Shown here piece after piece: positions 53,601 to 64,000 of a stretch of DNA of 64,000 nt. Made by a program: the position numbers and the translations under genes. The DNA comes from Laguncularia racemosa (taxonomy: Eukaryota; Streptophyta; Magnoliopsida; Myrtales; Combretaceae). The stretch spans positions 806,001 through 870,000 of the forward strand of contig JBBMOL010000100.1 of the NCBI GenBank assembly GCA_037954665.1, written 5' to 3'. How positions within the stretch are numbered: the stretch's first letter is position 1; the number at the start of each line of letters is the position of its first letter. The notes beneath the pieces are model-generated. The model saw only the letters and a list, made by a program, of their open reading frames with translations. It was not told where the DNA came from and searched no databases.

Positions 53601-54700
53601 GATGGCCTTGATTTACGGTTTACATAATAAATAATTAACATAAAGTGTTTTTATCGAAGAAAAAGCTATCATCTTTCTAGAAGTATGCAAAAGAAAAAAA
53701 AAATTCAAATTTCACAATGTGGAAAATGAGCTTCAACAAGTTATCATATGAAATCTTCCAATTTTTTTAGAATTACAAGCTAGAAAATGTAGAAAATACA
53801 TAAAAGATTAACTTTTATAATTTGTTGACTTCACTGTAATAGTAATTCCATTATATCCTTATTCCTTATGAAATAAATATTATAGCATTTAGTTACATTT
53901 AATGCTTAATATAGCAATTTCATATGAAATCTTATTAAAAAAATGTTGAATAATCATTCATTACGCAAACCTATGAATAACAATTCAATATTGTAATCAA
54001 ATTTTTTCAACAAATATCTTTATTAAAATCAAAATCAACAAATGATAGTTTTATTATAGTTATATTCTATTCCTTACTACTAACTATTATATTATAACCT
54101 TAATCGCTATTATAGCTTATCTCTTTATGGAAAAAAGGATAGGCTAAGTTTGGTCTTGACAACTTGAGGGAGTGGGTCAACCTAGGCTTAGAGGCTCATA
54201 AAAATGGCTACTCACAACAAAATCACATATCTTTTTACAAATGATTTGATTTAGTGTTTTTTTTTCATGTCATTTCAATTCATTCCTTTAAACAAATTGT
54301 AAATTTTTTTGTTTAGAAACTTTGTCGAACCAAAATTTAAAAAACCATAATTATAGTTTGTATCATTTTGATTTGGTTCATAGATTTGTCCAGTTTTATG
54401 TCCACACCCTAGTAAAGAGACCCACTCAAACTCTAAAATGTGCATTCCCTTGAAATTTTTGAAAATATGCAATTAACTCTAAGCCTTTGTTAAAATCTAA
54501 ACACTAATGCCACAAAGGAACATACATAAAAATGATTTTAGGGTTTTAGTAGCAGTTTATAACATGTTTACATGCTTTTTCAAAAATCATGGTAGGTGCA
54601 ATCTTTCTTCAAGTGTATAAAGGTTTATTTGCACTTAAGTTGTAGTTTAAAGGAAGTATTTAGAATTTGCACATAGATGAAAGTATATATAAGTGTATAT
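50611..54700. other. AT-rich spacer
   Basis: No gene recognised. GATTCAAAAGC/CCAACTCAACCC words at 51080-51180 resemble a MITE end. A word ending CACACCCTAG at about 54412 reads CTAGGGTGTG reversed, hAT-terminus-like, with a GGTTCGACAAAG interior, suggesting a hAT MITE fragment at about 54280-54412. Confidence 0.35.
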
Positions 54701-56522
54701 ATATGTGTTATGCCAAAAGTCAACTAAGTCCTCTACATTTACACCAAAATTTAATTACTCCATGTTAGTGTTCAATTATATAAATCTTCTATGCATATAG
54801 TCATGTATCATGGAAATGCTAAAAAAGTGACTTAATTTGTGAAATAACACATTAACAAAGGGCTTAATCGACTTATTTAAAATGTATATGATTTGATTGG
54901 ATTTTGATATAAACTTAAAGAATTTAAGTGACTCAATTAAAATATAGAGAAGTTGATTGATTTTGAAAAAAAAAACAAAAATAAAGACTTATAACCTACT
55001 TTTCTCAAAATAAAAGTAAAAGGCTTAAGTGAAATTTAAGTTTAAATTTTTGAGTACATGTACTGGTTACAAAAACTCTTCAAAGCATGTGATTTTAGTA
55101 TCTTTTGATGGCTTTTCTCAAAGAATGCTTTTGATGCCCTCGTTGTGCAAATGGGCTATATCACATATTTTAAAACTATGAGCACTTAATAATATTGAAA
55201 ATTTAGACTCTTTCATAAATTAAATGCCAGAGATGCTTAAATAATAAGCTTCTACAGCTTCGATCTTTCGAATTTTTGTATGTGTTATTCATATTTTAAA
55301 GAAAGAGGCATGCCCTCATTAATTAAAGATTACCATAAAACAATTCATAATATTTCCAAATGAATTGAAACAAAAAAATTTAGTTGATGAACTGTATTAA
55401 ACTTAATTCTCTAGTGGAAATATAAAGAAAATGCTGCACACAATTACATTGATTTCCTAATCTATAACTATAACTTTATTCAACTTAACTTGTAAGTGCC
55501 TATGATCTAACCCTAGTGTCTCTTCATCCCATCTTTAAAAAAGGCTAAAGTTGAAGTGATATATCAAATGGGTTGCTTAGTAATGGATTTGTAATTGGTA
55601 TGGCCAAGTAAAAAATTGATATTTACAAGTTTTTATAAGCAATCCATGGTGGTTTTCATAATAAGATGAGTGATGTATCAAAGTATAGTTGTCCAACACC
55701 AAGCATTCTACATAATAAGCCCCCACTAATTCATCTTATCTCCTATTCACACTTTGTTTTTATCTCAATTGGAAGTTTTGTTTATCTTTATCAGTACAAA
55801 CATTATTATATTCATCTCTATTTGCATTATTACCAACCGGTTTAAACTCAATCTTAGGGTTTTTATAGCTTTTGTTATACCTTCTAGGTTATTCTCATGT
55901 GTATTGGTCATTTTATAAGTGAGGTAGTTAATTTTTGTTTTCAAAAGCTTTTTTGCTTTAACCATGTTCCTTTTTTTTTTTTTAATGGAATTTCTTTGTT
56001 TTATCATCTATAAATATTACATATACTTATATTTCTTTTAAGTTTAAATGATTCAAATTCATTATTCCTTGGCCAAAAAGTTTTTTTTTTTCTCCCTTGA
56101 AAGAAAAGTATAATAGAATCGACCATACATGCGTTATTTATTGCCATCTATACGTTTAAGGGTCCGACGATTTAATTTAGAAAGATAAATGCTTTTCTTG
56201 TCTTGGTCTAAAGGATCATTCCATGAAATGGTCCCATGCTCCCATTTTCCACGAGGCATCACATGTATATTTAATACCTACCTATGGCATAGGAATGGCC
56301 GCCGTCAAGTGGGAAGGCCTAAATTTTGGCATGTAAAGCCCTAACCTACAAGAAAAAATTATCCAACGAAAGTGATATGCTATATGTATTATAATATAAT
56401 AATGATGCAGTGTAATAAAATAAAATAATTACTCCAATGGTTATAAGTATTTTGATTTTATAGATTTATTATATTCGATTTGATATATTATTACATGTGA
56501 AGCTTATACCTCTTATTATTTA
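54701..56522. other. AT-rich spacer with possible weak inverted repeat
   Basis: Words CAAAAGTCAACTAAGTCCTC at 54713 and, reversed, CAAAATCAATCAACTTCTC at about 54968 suggest a poorly preserved MITE of about 255 bp. The target duplication is not resolved. Nothing else is supported. Confidence 0.3.
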
Positions 56523-56812
56523 TAATCTGTTTAGTTCATTTTATAAAAATAGAATAAAATAGTAATTTTTTTTATTAAGACCTATTCTTATGATTGATTA
56601 ATAAAATAGTTATTACATGAAATTATTTTTATTATAAAATGAGAAATTGAAATCCTTTATAGAATCAAGAATATAGTTATTTTTTAATTTTTTAATCATA
56701 CTTTCATATTTATTTATTTATAAGATTTTTAAAAAATTATAAAAAAATACATAATAATTCTATATTCCATTCTTTACCAATTATAATTCTATTTAATAAG
56801 CCTAACACGCTA
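56523..56812. mobile_element. Probable small Tourist-like MITE
   Basis: Ends TAATCTGTTTAGTTCAT and, reversed, TAGCGTGTTAGGCTTAT align imperfectly, and TTA lies on both sides (56520-56522 and 56813-56815). The 290-bp interior is AT-rich with AATAGAATAAAATAG-like words in both arms. The fit is moderate. Confidence 0.4.
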
Positions 56813-57993
56813 TTAGTGGAAAAGAGTCCCAACTGTGACACGGAAATCCCATCATTTTGATGAACAAATCGATTGCGGTGGACGAAGCAAATCGTGATGA
56901 GAATGGGGTTTGCAGGCAACGCATATACCCAAAGAGTCTTCGTCTTACCATTTCCACGTGTACCCTTTTTCTAAGAGCCTTCCACAGGTCCAAATCAAAC
57001 CCCCATGTCATGATTTCTACCAATTAGACTCGTCAAAGAAAGCGTCTGGACATTAGGATATTCGGGTAATAATATTGAATTTAGTACTACCTTAATTTTC
57101 AACCACTTTAAAATTAAATTATATGCTTATTGTGTTTAATTTCTTTTCATTTTAGGTATTATAATTATAGACAATGAACTGATTAGATATTATAATAGAT
57201 AACTATATCATATAGTTATACCATTTATACCATATTTAACTTAATATCCATATTATAACTTTAATATTATAGTGTGGTGACAATTTTTAGTTTTACTCAC
57301 GTTTTAATTATATTTCTAATTAAATCAGATTTGAGCTACGGCTCTTAAGAAAGAAATTAGGGCAATTCCAACCTATTACTTGCTAATTACACCTATTGAT
57401 CAGCTAAGCCTCCATAAGAATGATATTCCTATATCATATGTACTTCTTTTACCATATTTCTTATATAATTTGAATTTGTTATTATGATATTCCTTTTAAA
57501 TACCTTCTTAAATTTATTAAAAAAATTAAATTCTTACTTATATACCAAAAATAACTAATATTATCTTTCTATATTAATATTTAATATGGTGGATTTCCAA
57601 TTTTTTTTTTAGATATATGTATTACGGGTGCGTATTTTTATTATTTATTTAGGTGTTGAAGGAAATACATATACGCGCAAAATTTATAACCTTCAAGTAT
57701 AGTTAACGAAAAGCAGATGATGCAAAAACGGATTAACGACATTTACATCATAAATAATCTGTTTTCCTCCCTCTTCCTCCTCGCAAAAGATTACGAGTGA
57801 AGCGTGTGAGAGGAACACTTTCTTCACTCCTTCTCTTTCTCTTTCTCTCTCTAGATCCTCCCTTTCTCTCTCTCTCTCTCTCTCTGCGATACTCGGTTCA
57901 CTATATCGAAGGCGGAGATTTGTTGTTTTCTTTCTCTCTCTAATTGAGATCTGAAATTTGTGAAAGAAAGAGAGGGAGAGAAGTTTTGTTGGG
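56813..57993 (+). promoter_or_regulatory. URGT upstream region and pyrimidine-rich leader
   Basis: AT-rich spacer that becomes less AT-rich from about 57700, then a CT-rich stretch with a TC microsatellite (57865-57885) and a GAAAGAGAGGGAGAG segment just before the ATG at 57994. This is typical of a plant 5' leader. The block at 56810-57050 has a small minus-strand open frame with no recognised motif. Confidence 0.45.
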
Positions 57994-60700
57994 ATGGAGA
58001 GCCAGAAGAAACAGTCGGCGGTGTCGGACGTCGGAGCATGGGGGATGAACGTCGTTAGCTCCGTTGGGATTATAATGGCTAATAAACAGCTTATGTCGAA
58101 TAGCGGTTACGGCTTTAGCTTCGGTTTGTTTCTCTCTCTCTCTCTCTCTCTACCCTATTTGATTTTGAATTTTCTAACTTTTATGCTTTTATTTATATCT
58201 AATTAAAGCTTTGTAAGGAGTGATTTTTAGATCTAAGATTGAATTTGGATTCGATTTAATTGATTTCTTGATATATCTTTTGATGTTCTTGATCCGTGAT
58301 CTCAAATGCAGAATTAATGCGCCTAAGCTTCCATATATATATGTGTGTGTGTGTATGTACACGGTTCCACTAACAACTAACAGTTATGCTACATAGTGGA
58401 TAGATTAAAGATTATCGCATGAGATTCGATATTTGTGGAAGTTGCATTAATACATTTAGCGGCAAGCGCCGCGGTGCCCCTGTTATTGGAACTTGTATGT
58501 CCTAGAAACTGGTCATTACGTGGAGCTTTTTCTTTGTTGCTACGCTTACCTGGTGAACGGTAGTAACTTTGAACGAACTCCACACCATCATCATCATTAT
58601 TAAAGAACAAAACCCATTGGGAGCAATTTAACTATGCATGATAACAGATGAGAACGAGGTATAATTATTCTGGAAATTAATACCATATCTCCACGAGAAT
58701 AACGATTGCGATACCGAATGGGATAGGAAAACTTCATTTCGAAAATAGGCACTAGCATGAAGATTTTAGCATTTCTAATACAGTAATGATAGTACACGAA
58801 GAATAAATACTAACAAGAAAAAAAATAGTATTATAAACGAACTACTAGATGTACAAATTTTACCTTTTTAAACCTGTGTCCTATAATTTCTTGTATCTTG
58901 GATATGGTATGATTCTGCTTGTGCTGATGTTGCTAAATTTGACATTGTTGCTTTTCAGCGACGACATTAACAGGTTTCCACTTTGCTGTAACTGCATTGG
59001 TCGGAATTGTGTCAAATGCTGCTGGCTATTCTGCATCAAAACATGTACCAATGTGGGAGCTTCTATGGTTTTCGGTTGTAGCTAACATGTCCATTACAGG
59101 GATGAACTTTAGTCTAATGTTGAATTCTGTTGGGTTTTACCAGGTATGATGCGTGAGATGTTTCTTTGTCCCCATCCTGCATTTAATTTGTGTTTGTGCT
59201 CAGCTATTTTACTCTGATTTCTTTGCAGATTTCAAAACTCAGCATGATTCCAGTGGTTTGCGTGATGGAGTGGATTCTTCACAGCAAACATTACTCTAGA
59301 GAAGTCAAAATAGCAGTCATAGTTGTTGTTATAGGTGTAGGTGTTTGCACTGTGACAGATGTACAAGTCAATGCCAAAGGATTTTTATGTGCCTGTGTGG
59401 CAATTCTATCCACATCTTTGCAACAGATTGTAAGTACATGTGTGACTCTAATAAGAACTGCAGCTTATATTTTCCATATCTTGCCATGCTTAACTAACAC
59501 TGTTTCAATTCACTTTATGATTTTTTGTTTATAACATGACTTTTTCGAATGGAAACTGTGGGGATACTTTGAGGCATAATTTTACATAATGTTCACTGAT
59601 ATCAGAAGTTGATTTTTTAAGCTATCAAGTCTCAAGGTCATGGGCAATGCTCCTATCACATGTATTCCCTCTCAATTACATGCAATTTTGGTGTCCAAAC
59701 TGAAGTACATCACTCATATATTTATCTTTTCCCTGGACAAATGTAACCACATAGCATATTGTTGCCATGAAGGATCTCATCTTTTAGTTTTATGAAAATT
59801 GCCTAAGTTACATCTTCTTTCCTTAAGAATTTACAAATCTGTCCTGCTGAGCCAAATTTAAGGAGTTCACAGCTCCAAGCCCTTGGCACCACCTATTCAG
59901 CAGTTCTGGGTGGTTTACAAGTGGGTAGGCTTAAAAGTGACCAACATGAAGAAGGCGTTATAGAAAGAAATGCATCTGTTTTATAACGTTTTAGTGTATT
60001 TGATCAGCTAACAAGCTATCCGTGAACTGCTTTGTTGGTTTTGTGTGACAGTCGATAGGCTCCTTACAGAAGAAGTACTCGATTGGATCTTTTGAATTGC
60101 TAAGTAAGACAGCTCCAATTCAAGCAATGTCTCTTCTTGTCCTTGGTCCTTTTGTTGATTATATCCTCAATGGAAAGGCAATTATAAACTACAAGATGTC
60201 TTATGGTGCCCTTGTAAGCTCTTCCACTTTGCAGTCTCACTCCATTTATCAAGTTTTATATGCATGCATCAGCGCATACTAGTTTCTTTGATTGGCAATG
60301 TCTTTTTCACCTATGTGATGAATGATGTTGATACATGCAGCTGTTCATACTCCTATCATGCTCACTAGCAGTTTTCTGCAATATGAGTCAATACCTCTGC
60401 ATTGGACGCTTTTCAGCAGTTTCCTTTCAAGTTCTAGGTCACATGAAAACAGTTTGTGTCCTAATACTGGGTTGGCTGCTCTTTGATTCTGCACTTACTT
60501 TGAAGAATATCATGGGGATGATCATCGCAGTTCTGGGTATGGTGTTGTATAGTTGGGCCGTGGAAGTTGAAAAGCAGTCGAATGCCAAGTCAATACTGAA
60601 TGTGAAGAACAGCCTGACAGAAGCGGAAATCAGGCTTTTAAAGGAGGAAGTAGAAAATGGTTCTCTAAAGGATGTGGAACTTGGTGAATCCAAGTTATAG
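57994..60700 (+). CDS. URGT: UDP-rhamnose/UDP-galactose transporter, URGT family (complete, five exons)
   Basis: A Golgi nucleotide-sugar antiporter of the NST/TPT superfamily; Arabidopsis URGT1-6 move UDP-rhamnose and UDP-galactose into the Golgi for pectin and other glycan synthesis. Exons: 57994-58123, 58959-59143, 59229-59429, 60052-60213, 60341-60700 (1038 nt, 345 residues). Family landmarks: SAVSDVGAWGMNVVSSVGII near the N-terminus, MANKQLMS, ATTLTGFHFA, LNSVGFYQISKLSMIPVV, SLQQISIGSLQKKYSIGSFE and VLGHMKT (Lys262-Thr263), the KT signature of this subgroup. About ten hydrophobic segments are visible. The hydrophilic C-terminal tail (about 316-345), ending DVELGESKL, resembles URGT1/2. 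All junctions are GT/AG with consistent phase. Family membership is secure; which URGT paralogue is the orthologue is not. Confidence 0.94.
58124..58958 (+). other. URGT intron 1
   Basis: An intron of 835 nt with a TC microsatellite directly after the donor (58131-58151) and an AT/GT repeat near 58333-58360. A less AT-rich piece near 58450-58560 has a minus-strand open frame without recognised motifs. No gene is supported. Confidence 0.75.
59430..60051 (+). other. URGT intron 3
   Basis: An intron of 622 nt between the LQQI and SIGSLQ codons. Ordinary composition with no recognised element. Confidence 0.8.
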
Positions 60701-63145
60701 GTTGAGCTGCTTTGGCAGGAATTCAGGTATCTTCATGTCCTTGATCTTAGGTTCTTCTTTTTCCTAATTTATAGCGACGGTTTGGTGTGCATCACTACTA
60801 CCTCTCCCTCTGACTGATCAAGGGAAAATGCCATCTTATCCCCTTTAGAGTTGGATTTCTTTTCTTTTCCAATTTTTTGTTCTTTTTAATTTTTGTCACC
60901 TTTAAATTATTTAGTTCACATTTGTTTGTATGTAATGAGGGGACAGCTATGTGTAACAACAGTGGAACATGAGAAGTATAGAATTCATTTATCAGTTGAA
61001 TACAAAATTCATTTTTAATTTTTTTTGCCTTTAAATTCTCTTCATCCCTTTAGAGTGGCGAATGATGCTTATAAAACCAGTATTACGAATGAATACATAA
61101 TAATTTTATTATAATGTCTTATTGCATAAAAGGTTTATCATGAAATATATTAGAAAGTATTGGCAGAGATCTACCAACGCGTCATGGATGCCATGGCTGG
61201 TAATAGTTGCTATTGGCCAGCTAGAGCTGCACCTGTACATTGTAACACGAAAAGCTTGAAGAATTATTCGCTATGCATTCACACCATGCTTTTAATTCAT
61301 CTGTGCATGTGCTGTAAGGCTGGCTGGATGGAGACTGTCTACACCGTTAGGCTTATCAACTTATTCCATTTCTCATCGCAATTCATCTTGTAATATCATA
61401 ATTTCCTTTCGTTCCTCGATATATGTAAGGATACGCGTTTCTGGGTCTGGGTCTCATTCTCCTCGTGCATCGTCAGTTTATGGAACAAGTTTACGATTTT
61501 TACCTTGAGTCGTTTATAGACTTTACCATTTCTGTTTATTTCTGTCGTCGGTTATGCTTCCATGGTTCGAGAATGATACCGTGTAGTCCCTCTCCTAGGT
61601 TTATTCCAGCTTTACTCTTAAGACCTCTACGTCAAAATTAGTCATGATAAGCTATTAAAGCTGAAATACGATACCTAGATCTACAAGACGAAGATTTAAG
61701 CAATTTCGCGTTGACGTTGGCTGGACGGACTTAGTTTTGTGCTGTCTGTGGGCGATATCCGCGTTTCATTTTTCCTTCGTGGGGCCAATAAACCGGGGCT
61801 GCGCTACCGACATTGAACAAGCCCCCGCATTTGAAGTCCCATTCCCATATCATATCGATACTGTAGTATTAATTGAAACTAGTTATGTTCTGGCTTGCTA
61901 ATTATGTGTTTGGATCTTGGACTAAGTGTTTTAAGTTAATTTTAGAGTTAATGAGAGCTTAGTATATAGTTAAAAAGTAGTATCAAAACTAAGTGCTAAG
62001 CTGGAAATTCTCAGATTAAATAATATGAAAATTTACTCGTGTCGATACATAGTTGGCTCAGATATCATAAGGGGATCCGAACTAAGTAATAATTAGGTGT
62101 TCTATGATCGGTGAACTTTAATTTCCCCCGTGAAAAAAAAGGATGAAAGCTCATAAGAGCAGTTTTTTTTTTTTTAATTATTTGACCATGGAAGTTGGAT
62201 TTTTTTTTTTTTTTTGAAAAAATACTAAAGAATGGCCCATATTTATATAATTTTTGCAAAAAAAGGATCCAAATTTATAAAATATGCAATTAAGGAGTCT
62301 TTAATTGTATATTACATGCATTTCAGGACTTCTATCAATTTATTGTTAATGGAATTTGAAACCATGTTTCATAAATCTAGGTTTTTTTTTTTTGCAAAAA
62401 TTGCATAAATATATATACCCTTTGCATTTTTCTCTCTTTTATTTTATTTTATTTTTTCTTTTAACGTTTTGCTAAGTGGTTTAACATGGATTGAGTTACT
62501 TAAGCTAAAGTGTAAATATTGCATTAGAATTATTTGTCCCATTAAATTTTAATGCACGTTTTCATCTTTTCATAATCTTTGAAAATATGTATTTACTTTT
62601 TGAACTATTATTAAAGTGATACAATTTTTGCTATATATAATCACTTTATCGATAATTTTGAGGATTTAGAAACCGTTTGCAATATATATATATTCAAAAG
62701 TCAAGTGAGGTACACAAAGGATTGATTTGAGTGCATTATTTGCAATTATCTCCTTATCATATTAACATTTTCGGAGGATACTTTGCAGCTTGGCTATAAT
62801 GAAAATATAGAGCAATGAAATACAGTTACCAAAAAACATCGAACTTAATACAAATATTACATACTCGAGGTGATTACTAGATGTGTAAGACTTATATTCT
62901 ATGTGTTACCTATGCGAAATTTGGTATTCAAACCTGCTATCTGACGTCGTACACCCCTTATTCCTCCCGGATTATAAGCTAGAGAGAGATCTCCGTTGAC
63001 TCTCTATGTCGATTTCAAAGGTAAGCCAGTGGAGGAAGGTTTTCATTTGTGAAAGTTCAACGAAACCATAGATGACTTATCTCACAAGATTGTTGACCAG
63101 AAACCATAGATGACCGTAACACGTTCACTGGGAAATCAATCTCAA
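60701..63145. other. Spacer between URGT and lectin receptor kinase genes
   Basis: The first few hundred bases probably contain the URGT 3' untranslated region. The rest shows small open frames without motifs, A/T runs near 62170-62210 and 62380, and a final stretch (62940-63145) that is probably the receptor kinase promoter and leader. No delimited transposon found. Confidence 0.45.
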
Positions 63146-64000
63146 ATGATTCAGAAGTCGATTAATTGGTTCCTACAACTGCAAGTAATGATTTCCCTTA
63201 TATTCTTTTCTATCATCTCACTATCAAATGCTATTTCGTTCAATTATTCTGCTTCCGGTGGTGGTTATAGTACCATTACACTCAGGAATGAGGGAGTTTC
63301 AGTCACAAATAGCCTGGGAACGATCCAACGCACTGTCAGAGCCACGTACTCCGATCCAATGCACCTTTGGGACAAGGATTCCGGCAAACTCTCAGATTTC
63401 AACACCTATTTCATCTTCACCCTGAACACTCGCAACCAAACAAGCTATGGAGACGGGATGGGGTTTTTTCTAGCGCCGAGCGGTTCCAGAATTCCTGATA
63501 ACATAACCGAAGGAGGAGCTTTTGGCCTGACAAGTGATGAAAGGGTTTTGAATTCAAGTGAGAGCCCTTTTGTTGCTGTGGAATTCGATGTGTACAGCAA
63601 TCCATGGGATCCTCCAGGTGCGCATGTCGGTGTTGACGTTAATTCTATGAGGTCTGTTACTAATACATCATGGTTGTGGCCTGTCACTAGTGAAGTTTGG
63701 ATCTCTTACAACTCAACGTCATATAACTTATCGGTTGTATTCCGTGGCTATAAAGATGAAACCCAGGAAACTCAATATCTCAGTTATATAGTCGATTTAA
63801 GGTCGTGGCTACCCCAATGGGTCACTTTTGGTTTCTCTGCATCAGTTCACAATGATTCTTCTGCTATCCTTGATTCATGGAGTTTTCGTTCAAACTCAGT
63901 GATTGATACCGAAACCGCAATAAGCCATCCGGAAAACAAAATGGTAAAAGTGTTGGCAACAATAGCTGGTGGATGCCTTTTGGTAATTGCCTTGGCAGTA
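63146..64000 (+). CDS. L-type lectin receptor kinase, ectodomain (3' truncated by window)
   Basis: The N-terminal 285 residues of a plasma-membrane receptor kinase with an extracellular legume-lectin domain; the frame is open to the window end and contains no intron here. A hydrophobic signal peptide (about 1-30, containing MISLIFFSIISLSNA) precedes the lectin fold, which starts ISFNYS at 31. Lectin landmarks: SYGDGMGFFLAP (Asp103), VAVEFDVYSNPWDP (Glu146, Asp148) and HVGVDVNS with the metal-site acids, WVTFGFSA, and LDSWSFRS (Trp245). Several N-x-S/T sites suggest glycosylation. A membrane helix begins at about 267 (KVLATIAGGCLLVIALAV) and is cut by the edge; a cytoplasmic Ser/Thr kinase should follow. 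It most resembles the LecRK-IX group. Start choice: ATG 63146 puts the signal peptide near the terminus; an in-frame ATG at 63110 would add 12 residues. The C-terminal half cannot be verified. Confidence 0.9.
   Translation, partial: MIQKSINWFLQLQVMISLIFFSIISLSNAISFNYSASGGGYSTITLRNEGVSVTNSLGTIQRTVRATYSDPMHLWDKDSGKLSDFNTYFIFTLNTRNQTSYGDGMGFFLAPSGSRIPDNITEGGAFGLTSDERVLNSSESPFVAVEFDVYSNPWDPPGAHVGVDVNSMRSVTNTSWLWPVTSEVWISYNSTSYNLSVVFRGYKDETQETQYLSYIVDLRSWLPQWVTFGFSASVHNDSSAILDSWSFRSNSVIDTETAISHPENKMVKVLATIAGGCLLVIALAV

Noticed and set aside
56802..57023. Minus-strand open frame in a less AT-rich block
   Set aside because: No family motif, no supporting exon neighbours, and it overlaps a probable MITE end.

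Overview
This is a nuclear segment from a flowering plant, almost certainly a eudicot. The genes are split by GT..AG introns, the spacers are AT-rich and full of transposon debris, and the proteins are plant-specific or of clear plant type: a plastid ABC1-like kinase, a clade E PP2C with an acylation signal, a nucleotide-rhamnose/galactose transporter and an L-type lectin receptor kinase. No prokaryotic, plasmid or viral architecture was seen.

Layout: (1) 1-1589, minus strand: the first coding exon of COP9 signalosome subunit 6 and part of its first intron, which carries a 116-bp tandem duplication; the rest of the gene lies left of the window. (2) 1.6-13 kb: gene-free, with at least four short inverted-repeat (MITE/foldback) elements between 4.2 and 8.9 kb and a less AT-rich patch at 11.5-12.5 kb that resembles organelle DNA. 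(3) 13108-19499, minus: a complete five-exon PP2C gene (520 codons) with a MULE-type MITE in its last intron. (4) 19.5-40 kb: gene-free. It holds a pair of 200-bp direct repeats 3.5 kb apart, a Tourist-like MITE, a broken hAT transposase on the minus strand, a 27-base poly-C run and a 1.2-kb Harbinger-like inverted-repeat element. (5) 40164-45647, plus: a complete seven-exon ABC1K3-type gene (706 codons). (6) 45.6-58 kb: gene-free, with a second broken hAT transposase on the plus strand and a probable small Tourist-like MITE. (7) 57994-60700, plus: a complete five-exon UDP-rhamnose/UDP-galactose transporter gene of the URGT type (345 codons). (8) 63146 to the window end, plus: the signal peptide, legume-lectin ectodomain and start of the membrane helix of an L-type lectin receptor kinase; its kinase half is outside.

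The genes do not form a pathway. They are independent housekeeping, signalling and sugar-transport genes separated by transposon-derived DNA. From memory, a PP2C of this clade (At1g79630) and ABC1K3 (At1g79600) are also close neighbours in Arabidopsis, so part of the order may be conserved ancestral synteny. Exon borders were chosen by reading frame, GT/AG sites and family similarity; in all three complete genes the exon lengths sum to an intact frame.

I found no convincing candidate for an undescribed biological system. The most informative observations are the well-delimited non-autonomous transposons with recognisable target-site duplications, the two inactivated hAT transposases, the possible gene-fragment-carrying Harbinger element, and the organelle-like patch.
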